DNA of 64,000 bases, taken from positions 170,372-234,371 of the forward strand of contig JAIOPM010000013.1 of NCBI GenBank assembly GCA_021413885.1, read 5' to 3'. The position numbers and the translations under genes were made by a program. Each line of letters begins with the position of its first letter. Position 1 is the first letter of the stretch. The notes under the pieces were generated by a model, which was not told where the DNA came from, did no database searches, and was given only the letters and a program-made list of their open reading frames with translations. Of this stretch, positions 41,343 through 50,785 are shown piece by piece. The stretch comes from Planctomycetota bacterium (GTDB lineage Bacteria; Planctomycetota; UBA1135; GCA-002686595).

Positions 41343-42044
41343 ATGGGGCCGAACGCGACGGGCGACCAGCATAGGCGCATCCGCGCTCGGCTTCACCGGT
41401 CGGGTCGCGTCCGCGCGACGACTCTTTCGCCGACTTCCGCCTTCACGCCGCCGCGCGCCGACGCACCGCACGACGAGCCGCGTCCGAACGCGGGCTCCGA
41501 CGACCCCTTGGACGGCAGCGATCTCGAACTGGTCGCCGCGGTGCTGGCGGGCGAGCGCGATCGTTTCGGAGTCCTGGTGGCTCGGCACGGTCCGGTGCTC
41601 GCCGCGTGGCTCGCGCGCAAGGTTCGCGATCGCGAGGAAGCGCGCGAGGTCTTCCAGGAGACCTGGGTGCGGGCGTTCGAGGGGCTGGCGGAGCTCCGCG
41701 ACGGCGAGCGGCTGCGCGCCTGGTTGCTCTCGATCGCCCACAACGTGCTCCGTCAACGCCTGCGTCGTCCCGCCGAGGTACGGCTCGAATCCGAGGTCGA
41801 ACTCGACCGCGGCGAGGCGGTCGTCGGCGTCGCGCTCGAACGCGAGGAGTTCGCGGAGCGGGCTCGTGTCGCGCTCGCGCGGTTGAGCGCGCGGCAACGC
41901 GAGGTGTTCCGCCTGCGCGTCGAGCAAGAACTCTCCCACGCGGAGATCGCCGCTCGGCTCGCGATCAGCGCGGAGAATTCACGCGCGCATTTCCACCTCG
42001 CGATCCACGCGCTGCGCGCCGAACTCGGCGAGGACGAACCGTGA
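41343..42044 (+). CDS. ECF-type sigma-70 factor
   Basis: A 233-residue extracytoplasmic-function sigma factor. Region 2 (about residues 70-140): H-G-P-V-L-A-A-W-L-A-R, then E-E-A-R-E-V-F-Q-E-T-W-V-R-A-F-E and W-L-L-S-I-A-H-N-V-L-R-Q-R-L. Region 4 (about 175-228): L-S-A-R-Q-R-E-V-F-R-L-R-V-E-Q-E-L-S-H-A-E-I-A. It should direct RNA polymerase to a specific promoter class and is held by the anti-sigma factor encoded next. The N-terminal 45 residues upstream of region 2 are low-complexity, so the true start may lie downstream of ATG 41343. Overlaps the anti-sigma gene by GTGA. Confidence 0.88.
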   Translation: MGPNATGDQHRRIRARLHRSGRVRATTLSPTSAFTPPRADAPHDEPRPNAGSDDPLDGSDLELVAAVLAGERDRFGVLVARHGPVLAAWLARKVRDREEAREVFQETWVRAFEGLAELRDGERLRAWLLSIAHNVLRQRLRRPAEVRLESEVELDRGEAVVGVALEREEFAERARVALARLSARQREVFRLRVEQELSHAEIAARLAISAENSRAHFHLAIHALRAELGEDEP

Positions 42045-42502
42045 GCCGTTTCGCCGCGCCGGCGTGTGTGCGTGTGCGTGAACGGCTCGATCGGTTGCTC
42101 GATCGCGCGCTCACTCCGGTCGACGAAGCGCGCGATCGCGGGCACCTCGAGGCGTGCGCGGCGTGCGCGCGCGAGCTCGAGGCGCGTCGTCGTTGGTGGT
42201 CGGCATTCCGCGAGCTCGACCTCCCGAGCGAAGTCGAGTTCGCCGAGCTGACGCGCGGTCTCGGCGCGCGCCTCGAACGTGCGCGCGCGCCGCGTGCGAA
42301 GTCCGCGCAAGCCGGAATGCTGCGTCGCGTCGGCGCGGTCGCGCTCGCCGCCGCGGCGTTGGTCGCGTTGGCCGTCTTCGGCGCGTGGAGCGGAGCGCGT
42401 CCGATCGAAGAGCTCTTCGCCGCGGCGCCGCGACCTGCGCTCTCCCTCGGAGCGTTCGAGCTGCCGTCGTTCGAAGCCCTCGAGCCGTGGAGGCGACCGT
42501 GA
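42041..42502 (+). CDS. Zinc-finger anti-sigma factor
   Basis: A 153-residue membrane protein: N-terminal zf-HC2 domain with H-x3-C-x2-C (HLEACAACARELE, residues 35-47), an acidic/basic helix, one membrane helix (about residues 95-115) and a short periplasmic tail. This is the standard anti-sigma layout, binding the ECF sigma in the cytoplasm. GTG start at 42041 overlaps the sigma stop, so the two are coupled at translation. The periplasmic tail of about 38 residues is too short for an obvious sensor domain, so signal input may come through the third gene or by proteolysis. Confidence 0.88.
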   Translation: MSRFAAPACVRVRERLDRLLDRALTPVDEARDRGHLEACAACARELEARRRWWSAFRELDLPSEVEFAELTRGLGARLERARAPRAKSAQAGMLRRVGAVALAAAALVALAVFGAWSGARPIEELFAAAPRPALSLGAFELPSFEALEPWRRP

Positions 42503-42873
42503 CGACCGTGCGTGAACGTTTGCGCGGTGCGAGCGCCGGCCTCGGCACAGCGATGTACACCGGCGCGTTGGTGTTCGTCGCCGGACGTCTGCTCGCGAAG
42601 GGCGAGCTCGCGCATCCGCTCGGGCTCGCGTTGCTCGGCGCGCTGTACGCACTCGCGGTGCTCGGCCTGATGCGCGTGTTCGGAGCGCGACGGTGGGGGC
42701 TCGCGGTCGCCGGCGTGTTGTGCGGCCCGACGCCGGTCGCGTTACTCGCGGGCACGGATTCGAGCGGGGAGGACCGTGGCGGGATGCTCTTCGTCGGCGC
42801 GCTGTTCGGCCTGGTCGTCGGGCTGATGGAGTGGAACCGTCAGAGCCGCCTCGCGCGCGGCGACGCTGCCTGA
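42499..42873 (+). CDS. Small integral membrane protein
   Basis: A 124-residue protein with three membrane helices (about residues 18-35, 42-60, 95-112) joined by short loops, and a basic C-terminus. No recognisable family. GTG start at 42499 overlaps the anti-sigma stop by 4 bp, so it is the third member of a sigma/anti-sigma/membrane-protein operon and may be its regulatory partner or target; this is inference from position. Confidence 0.75.
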   Translation: MTTVRERLRGASAGLGTAMYTGALVFVAGRLLAKGELAHPLGLALLGALYALAVLGLMRVFGARRWGLAVAGVLCGPTPVALLAGTDSSGEDRGGMLFVGALFGLVVGLMEWNRQSRLARGDAA

Positions 42874-43074
42874 GCGCACGCCGCCGGGCGCGATGATTTG
42901 CCGCGAGCGCCTCGGGAATCGGGCGCGCGCCTTCCTTATCATGCTCGCCCTCGAATCCGGTTCGGTACCGCTCGTTCGAGGAGCGCGCATGTCCGTCCTC
43001 CAGCTCCCCTTCGTGATCCGGCGCGGCCTCGCGGCGCGTGCGGTGAACGCGTGTTCGGTCGTCGGGGCGGTCGC

Positions 43075-44031
43075 ATGGCGCTGAGCTCTTCCGCCCCGGC
43101 CCGCGCGTTCGCATCGAGCCCCTGGCCGCGGCGACTGATCGTCGCCGCCGGGCTGGTGTTGGTGCCGCTGTTCGTGTTCGGCGGTTCGGTGACCACGTTG
43201 CGCGCCGGGATGGCGGTCACCGGATGGTGGAACTCGGAGGGCTCGTTCATGCCCTTCTTCCCGATCGACAAGTGGTTCCGCGACGTCGGGACGTTCGTCG
43301 AGCACTCGCACCGACTCTTCGGGATCACGCTCGGACTCCTGATGATCGCGGCGGTGATCGCGACGTGGGTCGGCGACGCGCGCAAGTCGGCGCGTTGGCT
43401 GGTCGTCGGAGCGCTCGGAGCCGTGTGCGTCCAGGGCTACATCGGCGGTCAGCGTGTGCTCGAGAACAGTCCGCAGCTCGCGTTCCTGCACGGCACGATC
43501 TCGCAGCTCGTGATCGCGGTGATGGCCGCGGCGTGGGTGCACCAGTCGGCGGCGTGGCGGGCGAGCGGCGCCTTCGCGGTCGCCGGTGATGCGCGGCTGC
43601 GGCGGCTCGCGATCCTCACCGCCGTCATCGTCTTCGTGCAGATCGGCATCGGCGCGTGGTACCGGCACGCATTGCGCACCGGCCTCGAAGGCAACCTGCA
43701 CATGCGCGTCGGGATCCACATGCTCGGCGCGTTGGCGGTGTTCGGGCACGTGTTGCCGTTGTGCGGGCGCTTGAAGCGCGCGGCCGCGGAAGCGCCCGGT
43801 TCACCGTTCGGCGCGTTGCGCACGGCGTTGCTCGTGTTGCTCTTCGTGCAGACCGGGCTCGGGATCGTCGCGTGGATGCTCGCCCAGCCTGAGAACGTCG
43901 ACTTCCTGCAGTGGTTCGTCGCGACGTCGCACGTCGTCGTCGGCGCGGCGTTCCTCGCGTGGGCGGTCGCGACCGCGATGTGGGCGCACCGCACGAGCCC
44001 GTCGATCGCGGCGAGCGGGGCGACGCGATGA
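43075..44031 (+). CDS. ctaA: Haem A synthase
   Basis: A 318-residue polytopic membrane protein of the CtaA/Cox15 family, which oxidises the C8 methyl of haem O to make haem A for cytochrome oxidase. About eight helices arranged as two similar four-helix halves. Haem-ligand histidines: EHSHRLFG (His77, His79) in the first half, W-V-H and H-M-L-G-A in the middle and TSHVVVGA near the end; the G-Y-I-G-G loop is also typical. First gene of a four-gene cytochrome oxidase assembly operon; its stop overlaps ctaB by 4 bp. A TATCAT box lies about 140 bp upstream at 42937-42942. Confidence 0.92.
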   Translation: MALSSSAPARAFASSPWPRRLIVAAGLVLVPLFVFGGSVTTLRAGMAVTGWWNSEGSFMPFFPIDKWFRDVGTFVEHSHRLFGITLGLLMIAAVIATWVGDARKSARWLVVGALGAVCVQGYIGGQRVLENSPQLAFLHGTISQLVIAVMAAAWVHQSAAWRASGAFAVAGDARLRRLAILTAVIVFVQIGIGAWYRHALRTGLEGNLHMRVGIHMLGALAVFGHVLPLCGRLKRAAAEAPGSPFGALRTALLVLLFVQTGLGIVAWMLAQPENVDFLQWFVATSHVVVGAAFLAWAVATAMWAHRTSPSIAASGATR

Positions 44032-44957
44032 AGATGCCGCGCGAAACGTCGCACGCGTCCACAGCGGAGGTCGGCGAGCGTCCGAGCCTCGCCGCCGACT
44101 TCGTCACGTTGACCAAGCCGCGCATCGGGACCTTCGTTTGGTTCGCCGGCCTCGTCGGCGGCGCGTTGGCGCAGCCTGGGCAAGTCGATTGGTGGCGCGC
44201 GGCCGAGGCCGGGCTGTGGGTGCTCTTGCTCGGAGCCGGCGCCAGCGCGTTCAACCAAGTGCTCGAGCGCGACACCGATCGGCGCATGGAGCGGACCGAG
44301 AACCGGCCGCTCGCCGCTGGACGACTTCGAGTGCGCGACGCGTTGCTCTTCGGCGCGCTGTTGTCGGGCGCGGGCACGCTCGGGATTGCGCTGCGCTTCA
44401 ACGCGCTCTCCGCGCTGCTCGGACTCGCCACGTTGGTCGGGTACGCGTTGATCTACACGCCGATGAAGCGCGTGTCGTCGCTCAACACGATCGTCGGCGC
44501 GCTGCCGGGCGCGATGCCGCCGCTGGTCGGCTACGCGGCGCTCGCCGGAGCGGTCGACGGTTGGGCGTATTGGCTCTTCGCGGTGTTGTTCGTGTGGCAG
44601 TTCCCTCACTTCATGGCGATCGCTTGGTTGTGGCGCCACGACTACGCGCGCGCCGGTTTGAAGATGTTGCCGTCGACGCCCGAGGGCGAACGGCACGCCG
44701 GCCGTCAGGCGTTGATCCACGGCCTGATCCTCTTGCCGATCTCGATCCTGCCGACGCTGCACGGACAAGCGGGCGCCGCGTTCGCGTTGATCGCGTTCGC
44801 GCTCTCGGCTGTCTACGCCTCGGCGGCGGCGGCGTTCGCGTGGAAGCAAGACACGAAGCGCGCGCGGATCCTGTTGTTCACCTCGCTCGTGTACCTGCCG
44901 ATCGTGTTCACGCTGCCGCTCGTGCGGCCGTTGGTCGAGTGGTACTCGTTGTCCTAG
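44028..44957 (+). CDS. ctaB: Protohaem IX farnesyltransferase (haem O synthase)
   Basis: A 309-residue UbiA-superfamily prenyltransferase (CtaB/CyoE/Cox10), adding a farnesyl group to haem B to make haem O, the substrate of CtaA. Nine helices. First Asp-rich motif: FNQVLERDTDRRMERTENRPL, second: W-R-H-D-Y-A-R-A-G-L-K-M with a P-H-F-M-A-I-A-W haem/diphosphate segment before it, and Y-T-P-M-K-R loop. Both substrate motifs are intact. ATGA overlap with ctaA. The N-terminal 20 residues are soluble and Ser/Glu-rich. Confidence 0.93.
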   Translation: MKMPRETSHASTAEVGERPSLAADFVTLTKPRIGTFVWFAGLVGGALAQPGQVDWWRAAEAGLWVLLLGAGASAFNQVLERDTDRRMERTENRPLAAGRLRVRDALLFGALLSGAGTLGIALRFNALSALLGLATLVGYALIYTPMKRVSSLNTIVGALPGAMPPLVGYAALAGAVDGWAYWLFAVLFVWQFPHFMAIAWLWRHDYARAGLKMLPSTPEGERHAGRQALIHGLILLPISILPTLHGQAGAAFALIAFALSAVYASAAAAFAWKQDTKRARILLFTSLVYLPIVFTLPLVRPLVEWYSLS

Positions 44958-44985
44958 TCGTCGTTCTCCTCTCCGGTGTGATTCG

Positions 44986-45603
44986 ATGAAGCGCGGTCGT
45001 CTTGGGTTCGGGTTGTTGCTGCTCGCGCTGGGCGGTTGCTCGGAGGCAACGACGGAGGCGGCCCCGCTCGATGCCCGCACCGAATCCGCCGATCGCTTCG
45101 GCACGCTCGCCCCGTTCACGTTGGTCGACAGCTCCGGTCGCACGATCACCAACGCCGATCTCGCCGGGCGCGTGTGCATCGCGAGCTTCGTGTTCACCAC
45201 GTGCAGCGGTCCGTGCCCCACGATCAGCGCCAACTTCCGCGCGATCCAGGACGACCTGCCCGCCGAAGGCGTGAGGTTGTTGTCGATCAGCGTCGATCCC
45301 GCGACGGACACGCCCGAAGTGATGGGTCGCTACGCCGAGAAGTTGGGCGCTGATCGCTCGCGCTGGATGTTCCTCACCGGCAAGGCCGAGGAGATCGACG
45401 CGTTGATCCGCTCGAGCTTCGCTCTTCCCGTCGATCGGTCGGCGCCGGGCGCCGCTCCGGTCGGCCAGCAGGTGACCCACTCGACCAAGGTCGTCGTGAT
45501 CGACGGCCGCGGCGTGATCGCGGGCTACTACTCCGGAACCGAACTCCCCACGGTGCGCGAAGCGCTGGCGCGAGCGAAGTGGCTGAGCACTCACGGCGGA
45601 TGA
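44986..45603 (+). CDS. sco: SCO1/SenC copper chaperone lipoprotein
   Basis: A 205-residue thioredoxin-fold protein anchored by lipobox LGGC (Cys18). It has the CxxxC copper site TTCSGPCPT (Cys73, Cys77) and the distal ligand His in THSTKVVVID (His165), all the residues needed to deliver copper to the CuA centre of cytochrome oxidase subunit II. Length and order are typical. It follows ctaB by 28 bp and its stop overlaps the DUF420 gene by 4 bp. Confidence 0.92.
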   Translation: MKRGRLGFGLLLLALGGCSEATTEAAPLDARTESADRFGTLAPFTLVDSSGRTITNADLAGRVCIASFVFTTCSGPCPTISANFRAIQDDLPAEGVRLLSISVDPATDTPEVMGRYAEKLGADRSRWMFLTGKAEEIDALIRSSFALPVDRSAPGAAPVGQQVTHSTKVVVIDGRGVIAGYYSGTELPTVREALARAKWLSTHGG

Positions 45604-46028
45604 ACTTTCCGCTGCTCAACGCCGTCTTGAACGGCACCTCCGCGGTGTTGCTGGTCGCCGGGCTCGTCGCGATCAAACGCGGTCGGCGCGAGCTGCACGA
45701 GCGGTTGATGTACACGGCGGTCGCGACCAGCACCGCGTTCCTCGCCTGCTACCTCTACTACCACCTCGCGATCGCGCGCGGTCGGCCGACCACCTTCAAC
45801 GCGGTCGGCGGCGCGAAGACCGCCTACCTCGCGTTGCTGCTGTCGCACACGATCCTCGCCGTCGTCAACCTGCCGATGATCCTGCGCACCGTCTACCTCG
45901 CGCGGCGCGAGCGTTGGGATGCGCACCGCAAGATCGCCAAGATCACGTTCCCGATCTGGTTGTACGTGTCGGTCACGGGCGTGGTCGTGTACGTGGTGCT
46001 CTACCACTTCAATCCGCCGGCGGCGTGA
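45600..46028 (+). CDS. DUF420 membrane protein
   Basis: A 142-residue protein with four membrane helices of the DUF420 family (related to Bacillus CtaM-like cytochrome oxidase assembly proteins). Conserved histidines are visible at E-L-H-E-R, Y-Y-H-L, L-S-H-T-I-L and D-A-H-R-K, which could bind haem or copper. Gene order ctaA-ctaB-SCO-DUF420 supports a role in aa3/caa3-type oxidase assembly. The structural oxidase genes are not in this window. Confidence 0.85.
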   Translation: MNFPLLNAVLNGTSAVLLVAGLVAIKRGRRELHERLMYTAVATSTAFLACYLYYHLAIARGRPTTFNAVGGAKTAYLALLLSHTILAVVNLPMILRTVYLARRERWDAHRKIAKITFPIWLYVSVTGVVVYVVLYHFNPPAA

Positions 46029-46064
46029 GCCGTCCTGCATCGCGCGTTCATTCATCGCTTTCGC

Positions 46065-46087
46065 TCCGCGCGGAAACTCGCCGCGCG
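46065..46087 (+). terminator. GC-rich stem-loop after the oxidase assembly operon
   Basis: CCGCGCGG (46065-46072) and CCGCGCGG (46080-46087) pair around AAACTCG, 36 bp after the DUF420 stop. Plausible end of the operon; no U-tract. Nothing else is evident in the 186 bp before the next gene. Confidence 0.45.
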
Positions 46088-46214
46088 GGAAGAATGGACC
46101 GCGGCGAGCGCTCTCGGTTGCGGAGTGAATCGCGCGAGTTTCGAGCAACGCACTCGCGCCGGAATTCGGCGACCGAGGTGAAACCGAGCGCAACCTCGTG
46201 CGGTCGATGCGTGC

Positions 46215-47228
46215 GTGGAAACCATCGCATCTCCGACGGCGGATCGCGGCGCTCGAGCGCGCGGCGCGTCGTCGATCCTGATCTCGAACGGCACGCCGGT
46301 GCTGATCGGCGCGGCGCTCGCCTTCCTCCTGCGCGTCGGTTCGGGTCTCGAACCCGACTACGCGCCCGGCCCGGCGACGACGTGGGTCGCGGATCGCGAC
46401 GCCGATGCGGTGATCGGACTCGACGACGAGCTGATCGAGACGAAGCGCATCGAGATCGAGAGCCCGATCGAGGTCGAGCGTCGCTCGGACGGCGCGACGT
46501 GGGTGGTGTCGGCGCGCGACGCGCATCCGCTCGGACCGCACGATCTGGTGCTCTACGATCGAGAGGGCGGGCGTTCCGCCGCCGCGGTGTTCGGCCCGGT
46601 GCTCGACCTGGAACGGGTCGGTGACGATGCCCTGGTTGTCGAACGCAAGGACGGGAACGGACGCGTCGTGCGCGTGGATTCGGATGGACGATCGCAGGTG
46701 CTGCTAGAACTCGCGACCGCGCGTTGCGCGGCCGGCTGCGGTTCCGTGGTCGCGGTGGGGACCGACGACGGCGCGGTGTGGTTGGTCGAGGCCTCGGGGC
46801 CGCGTGCGGTGTTCCGTCGACAGAGGTTCGGCGGGTTGATCGGCGATCTCGCTCCCGGGCCCGAGCCGGGAACGTGGTGGGTGCTCGACATCGCCCGCGC
46901 CGGGCGCCTCGGATTGCTCGAGCCTGATCTGTCGTCGCGCTGGACGGTCGACACCGGCTTGCACGCGCTGCATCTCGCGCCGGTGCGCGGGCTCGAACGC
47001 GTCTGGCTCGCCGACACGACAGAACCGGTCGCGCGGCGCTACGGCGCGGGTGGAGTGCTCGAGCTCGACGTCCGCGACTTGCCGCTCGGCGGCCTCGACC
47101 GCGCCGCGGCGTTCGACGACGGCGGGGCGTCTCTCGCCGCGCCGGGCGCCGTCCTGCGTTTGGACTCGGCCGGTCGGATCCGACCGGGGCAAGGAGGGTT
47201 CGACTTCTTGGTCGACGTGACACGCTAG
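46215..47228 (+). CDS. Exported beta-propeller-like protein of unknown function
   Basis: A 337-residue protein with a membrane helix/signal anchor at about residues 24-41 and a beta-rich body. Repeating W-V-A-D-R-D, W-V-V-S-A-R-D, V-W-L-V-E-A-S-G, W-W-V-L-D-I-A-R and V-W-L-A-D-T-T-E elements spaced 45-55 residues apart suggest a six-bladed NHL/SMP-30-like propeller. No catalytic residues identified. GTG start at 46215 is uncertain; the 25 residues before the helix are poorly supported. A bulged CTAG/CGAG inverted repeat overlaps its stop (47225-47266). Confidence 0.72.
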   Translation: METIASPTADRGARARGASSILISNGTPVLIGAALAFLLRVGSGLEPDYAPGPATTWVADRDADAVIGLDDELIETKRIEIESPIEVERRSDGATWVVSARDAHPLGPHDLVLYDREGGRSAAAVFGPVLDLERVGDDALVVERKDGNGRVVRVDSDGRSQVLLELATARCAAGCGSVVAVGTDDGAVWLVEASGPRAVFRRQRFGGLIGDLAPGPEPGTWWVLDIARAGRLGLLEPDLSSRWTVDTGLHALHLAPVRGLERVWLADTTEPVARRYGAGGVLELDVRDLPLGGLDRAAAFDDGGASLAAPGAVLRLDSAGRIRPGQGGFDFLVDVTR

Positions 47229-47266
47229 GCGAGCAACGAGCACTTCGGTCGCGCGTACCTCGCTAG
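47225..47266 (+). terminator. Bulged inverted repeat spanning the stop codon
   Basis: CTAGGCGAG (47225-47233) can pair with CTCGCTAG (47259-47266) with one bulged G. It covers the TAG stop of the propeller-like gene and also contains the first two bases of a TAGACT box (47264-47269) facing the metalloprotease gene, so terminator and promoter may overlap. Confidence 0.3.
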
Positions 47267-47355
47267 ACTTTGTCGAATCGCGCGCGCCGTCGAGGCTCCT
47301 GTTCCGCCGCGCGCGCATCCCCAAGTCCTAGCTCTCCGAACCCCGAGGCTCGACC

Positions 47356-48543
47356 ATGCGAATCCCTTCCGCGTTGGCTGCGTCGTTCTTCCGTCCGATC
47401 GGTTTCGTCGTCCTGCCGGCGCTGATCGCGTCCGCGGCTTCGGCGGCCGCGGCGAACAGCCCGTCGCAGGCGAGCCCCGTGACGCCGCGCATGCCGGTCT
47501 TCGTCCAACCGCTGCCGCCGCAAGTTTCGACGCTCTACGCGAACGGCGCGCAGGTGCTCGTGCCGATGGAGAGCGTGTGGCGTCCGGTGTGCGGACCCGG
47601 CCTCACGACTCTGACGTCGAGCGACCTGCGCCAGATCGCGGCGTCGCACGAGGCGACGATGTCGACCGGCCAAGTGATCCAGGTCGACTTCTCACACAAG
47701 GACGCGGGCATCAACTTCGTCTTCAACGTTTCGGGCTCGATCCCGTCGGGTGCGCTTGGCGCGATCGCGACCGCCGAGGCGTACATGGAGAGCCAGTTCA
47801 ACGACCCGATCACCGTCACCGTCAACCTGTCGTTCGCGACGCTCGCGTCCAACGTCCTCGGCGGCACGGGCTCCAGCTACACCAACGTGACGTGGGCGAA
47901 CGCTCGCAACGGCTTGATCGCCGGCAAGGACGCGAGCGACACGATCCAGAGCTCCCTGCCGACCACGTCGACGATTCCGGTGCGCTACTCGAACAGCGCG
48001 ACGGTCACCAACGAGACGCGCGTGTTCTTCACCGTCGCGAACTACCGCGCGACGATCGGCGCGATCAACGGCACCGCGGCGTCGATGCAATACAACAACA
48101 TCTTCGCGTGGGACTTCGATCCGTCGAACGGCATCACCGCGGGCACGTACTCGTTCGTCGACGTCGTGATCCACGAGACCGGACACGCGATGGGATTCAC
48201 GTCGGGCATCGACTTCCGCGTCAACGACATCGAAGCCATCGACATCTTCCGCTTCCAACGCACGGACGGAACGGGCGACTACAACCCCGACACGCTCGCT
48301 GAATTCCAGACCCGCGCGCGTCTCGCCGCGTTCAACGCGCCGAACGACGATCAGAACTGCGATCTGATCTCGGTCGAGTACCGCATGTCCGACGGCTCGC
48401 CGTACCAAGCCAGCCACTTCCGCGAGCAGACCGCGAACATCGGCATCATGGACCCGGCGTTCGCCGCGGGGCAGACGTACTTCCCCAACTACTACAAGGC
48501 GTCCGACACGAACCTGTTCGACGCGATCGGCTACGACCGCTGA
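47356..48543 (+). CDS. Secreted zinc metalloprotease (NF038122-like)
   Basis: A 395-residue exported protein: signal peptide about 1-33 (A-S-A-A-A-A-N), a Pro-rich linker, and a metzincin-type protease domain. The zinc motif is HETGHAMGFTSGID (His273, Glu274, His277), a HExxH form with the extended G-x-x-x-G segment; the next acidic residue pair D-F-R then supports a third ligand. Upstream strands F-V-F-N-V-S-G and T-V-N-L-S-F precede it as in the family of planctomycete/proteobacterial metalloproteases I know as NF038122. No C-terminal sorting signal such as PEP-CTERM is visible. Followed by a strong terminator. Confidence 0.87.
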   Translation: MRIPSALAASFFRPIGFVVLPALIASAASAAAANSPSQASPVTPRMPVFVQPLPPQVSTLYANGAQVLVPMESVWRPVCGPGLTTLTSSDLRQIAASHEATMSTGQVIQVDFSHKDAGINFVFNVSGSIPSGALGAIATAEAYMESQFNDPITVTVNLSFATLASNVLGGTGSSYTNVTWANARNGLIAGKDASDTIQSSLPTTSTIPVRYSNSATVTNETRVFFTVANYRATIGAINGTAASMQYNNIFAWDFDPSNGITAGTYSFVDVVIHETGHAMGFTSGIDFRVNDIEAIDIFRFQRTDGTGDYNPDTLAEFQTRARLAAFNAPNDDQNCDLISVEYRMSDGSPYQASHFREQTANIGIMDPAFAAGQTYFPNYYKASDTNLFDAIGYDR

Positions 48544-48559
48544 GCCGCACCGAGAACCG

Positions 48560-48597
48560 GCGGACGCGCGGGGCGCCGGCTCCTGCGCGTCCGCTTT
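48560..48597 (+). terminator. Intrinsic-type terminator after the metalloprotease gene
   Basis: GCGGACGCGC (48560-48569) pairs perfectly with GCGCGTCCGC (48585-48594) around a 15-nt loop, followed by TTT CGTT. It starts 17 bp after the stop codon. The clearest stem-plus-T terminator in the window. Confidence 0.7.
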
Positions 48598-48681
48598 CGT
48601 TCGGGAGCGCAGCGCGAACACGCACGCAGGGTTGCGATCGAACGGCCGGCGAGCGATGCTCTTCCGCCCTTCGCCCCGCCC

Positions 48682-49095
48682 GTGAAGCCCGCCGATCTGC
48701 ATCGCCTGACGCCTGAACTCGCCGCCCTCGCCGTCGAGTGCGCGAAGGAACTCGGCGGCAAGCTCGACGGCTCGCGCAAATCGGCGGCGGAGGTCGAGCG
48801 CCTGCTCGGCCTGCTCCACGACGAGTACGTCGAACGCCCCGACGAAGAAGGCGCCGACCGGCGCTCGTTCGAGTTCGCCGCATACCTGATCACGCTCTTC
48901 GAGCGCGAAGGCGTGCGCGGCGCGTGGCAACCCGACCATCCCGAGCGCGGTCCGGGCTCCTTCCCGTTCAAGTGGCAGGGCCGCGATCACTTCGTGGTCG
49001 ACTGGTGCTGGACGCGGATCGTCGAAGGTCCGACGGTCGACGTGCGGAGCCTCTTCGAGGAAGCCGTCGGCGCGAGCAAGCCGCGTCGCGGTTGA
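48682..49095 (+). CDS. Small conserved-looking protein of unknown function
   Basis: A 137-residue soluble protein, helical in the first half (L-A-A-L-A-V-E-C-A-K-E-L-G-G-K-L) and mixed in the second, ending with K-W-Q-G-R-D-H-F-V-V-D-W-C-W-T-R-I-V-E-G. It reads like an uncharacterised DUF3806-type fold, but I cannot name the family. GTG start. It precedes the ABC-F gene by 42 bp on the same strand. Confidence 0.7.
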   Translation: MKPADLHRLTPELAALAVECAKELGGKLDGSRKSAAEVERLLGLLHDEYVERPDEEGADRRSFEFAAYLITLFEREGVRGAWQPDHPERGPGSFPFKWQGRDHFVVDWCWTRIVEGPTVDVRSLFEEAVGASKPRRG

Positions 49096-49137
49096 CGGTT
49101 CGCCGTCGCTGCTCCATCCCCGAGAGTTCTCGCTGCC

Positions 49138-50778
<1,641 letters not shown>

Positions 50779-50785
50779 TCGGCGC

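Noticed and set aside
42893..43084. A 63-codon frame overlapping the ctaA start
   Set aside because: It overlaps ctaA in another frame, has no ribosome site and no recognisable character; it is more likely untranslated leader.
46334..46360. Inverted repeat GGTTCG...CGAACC as a possible terminator or tRNA arm
   Set aside because: It lies inside the coding region of the propeller-like gene, in frame with good codon use; no tRNA context.
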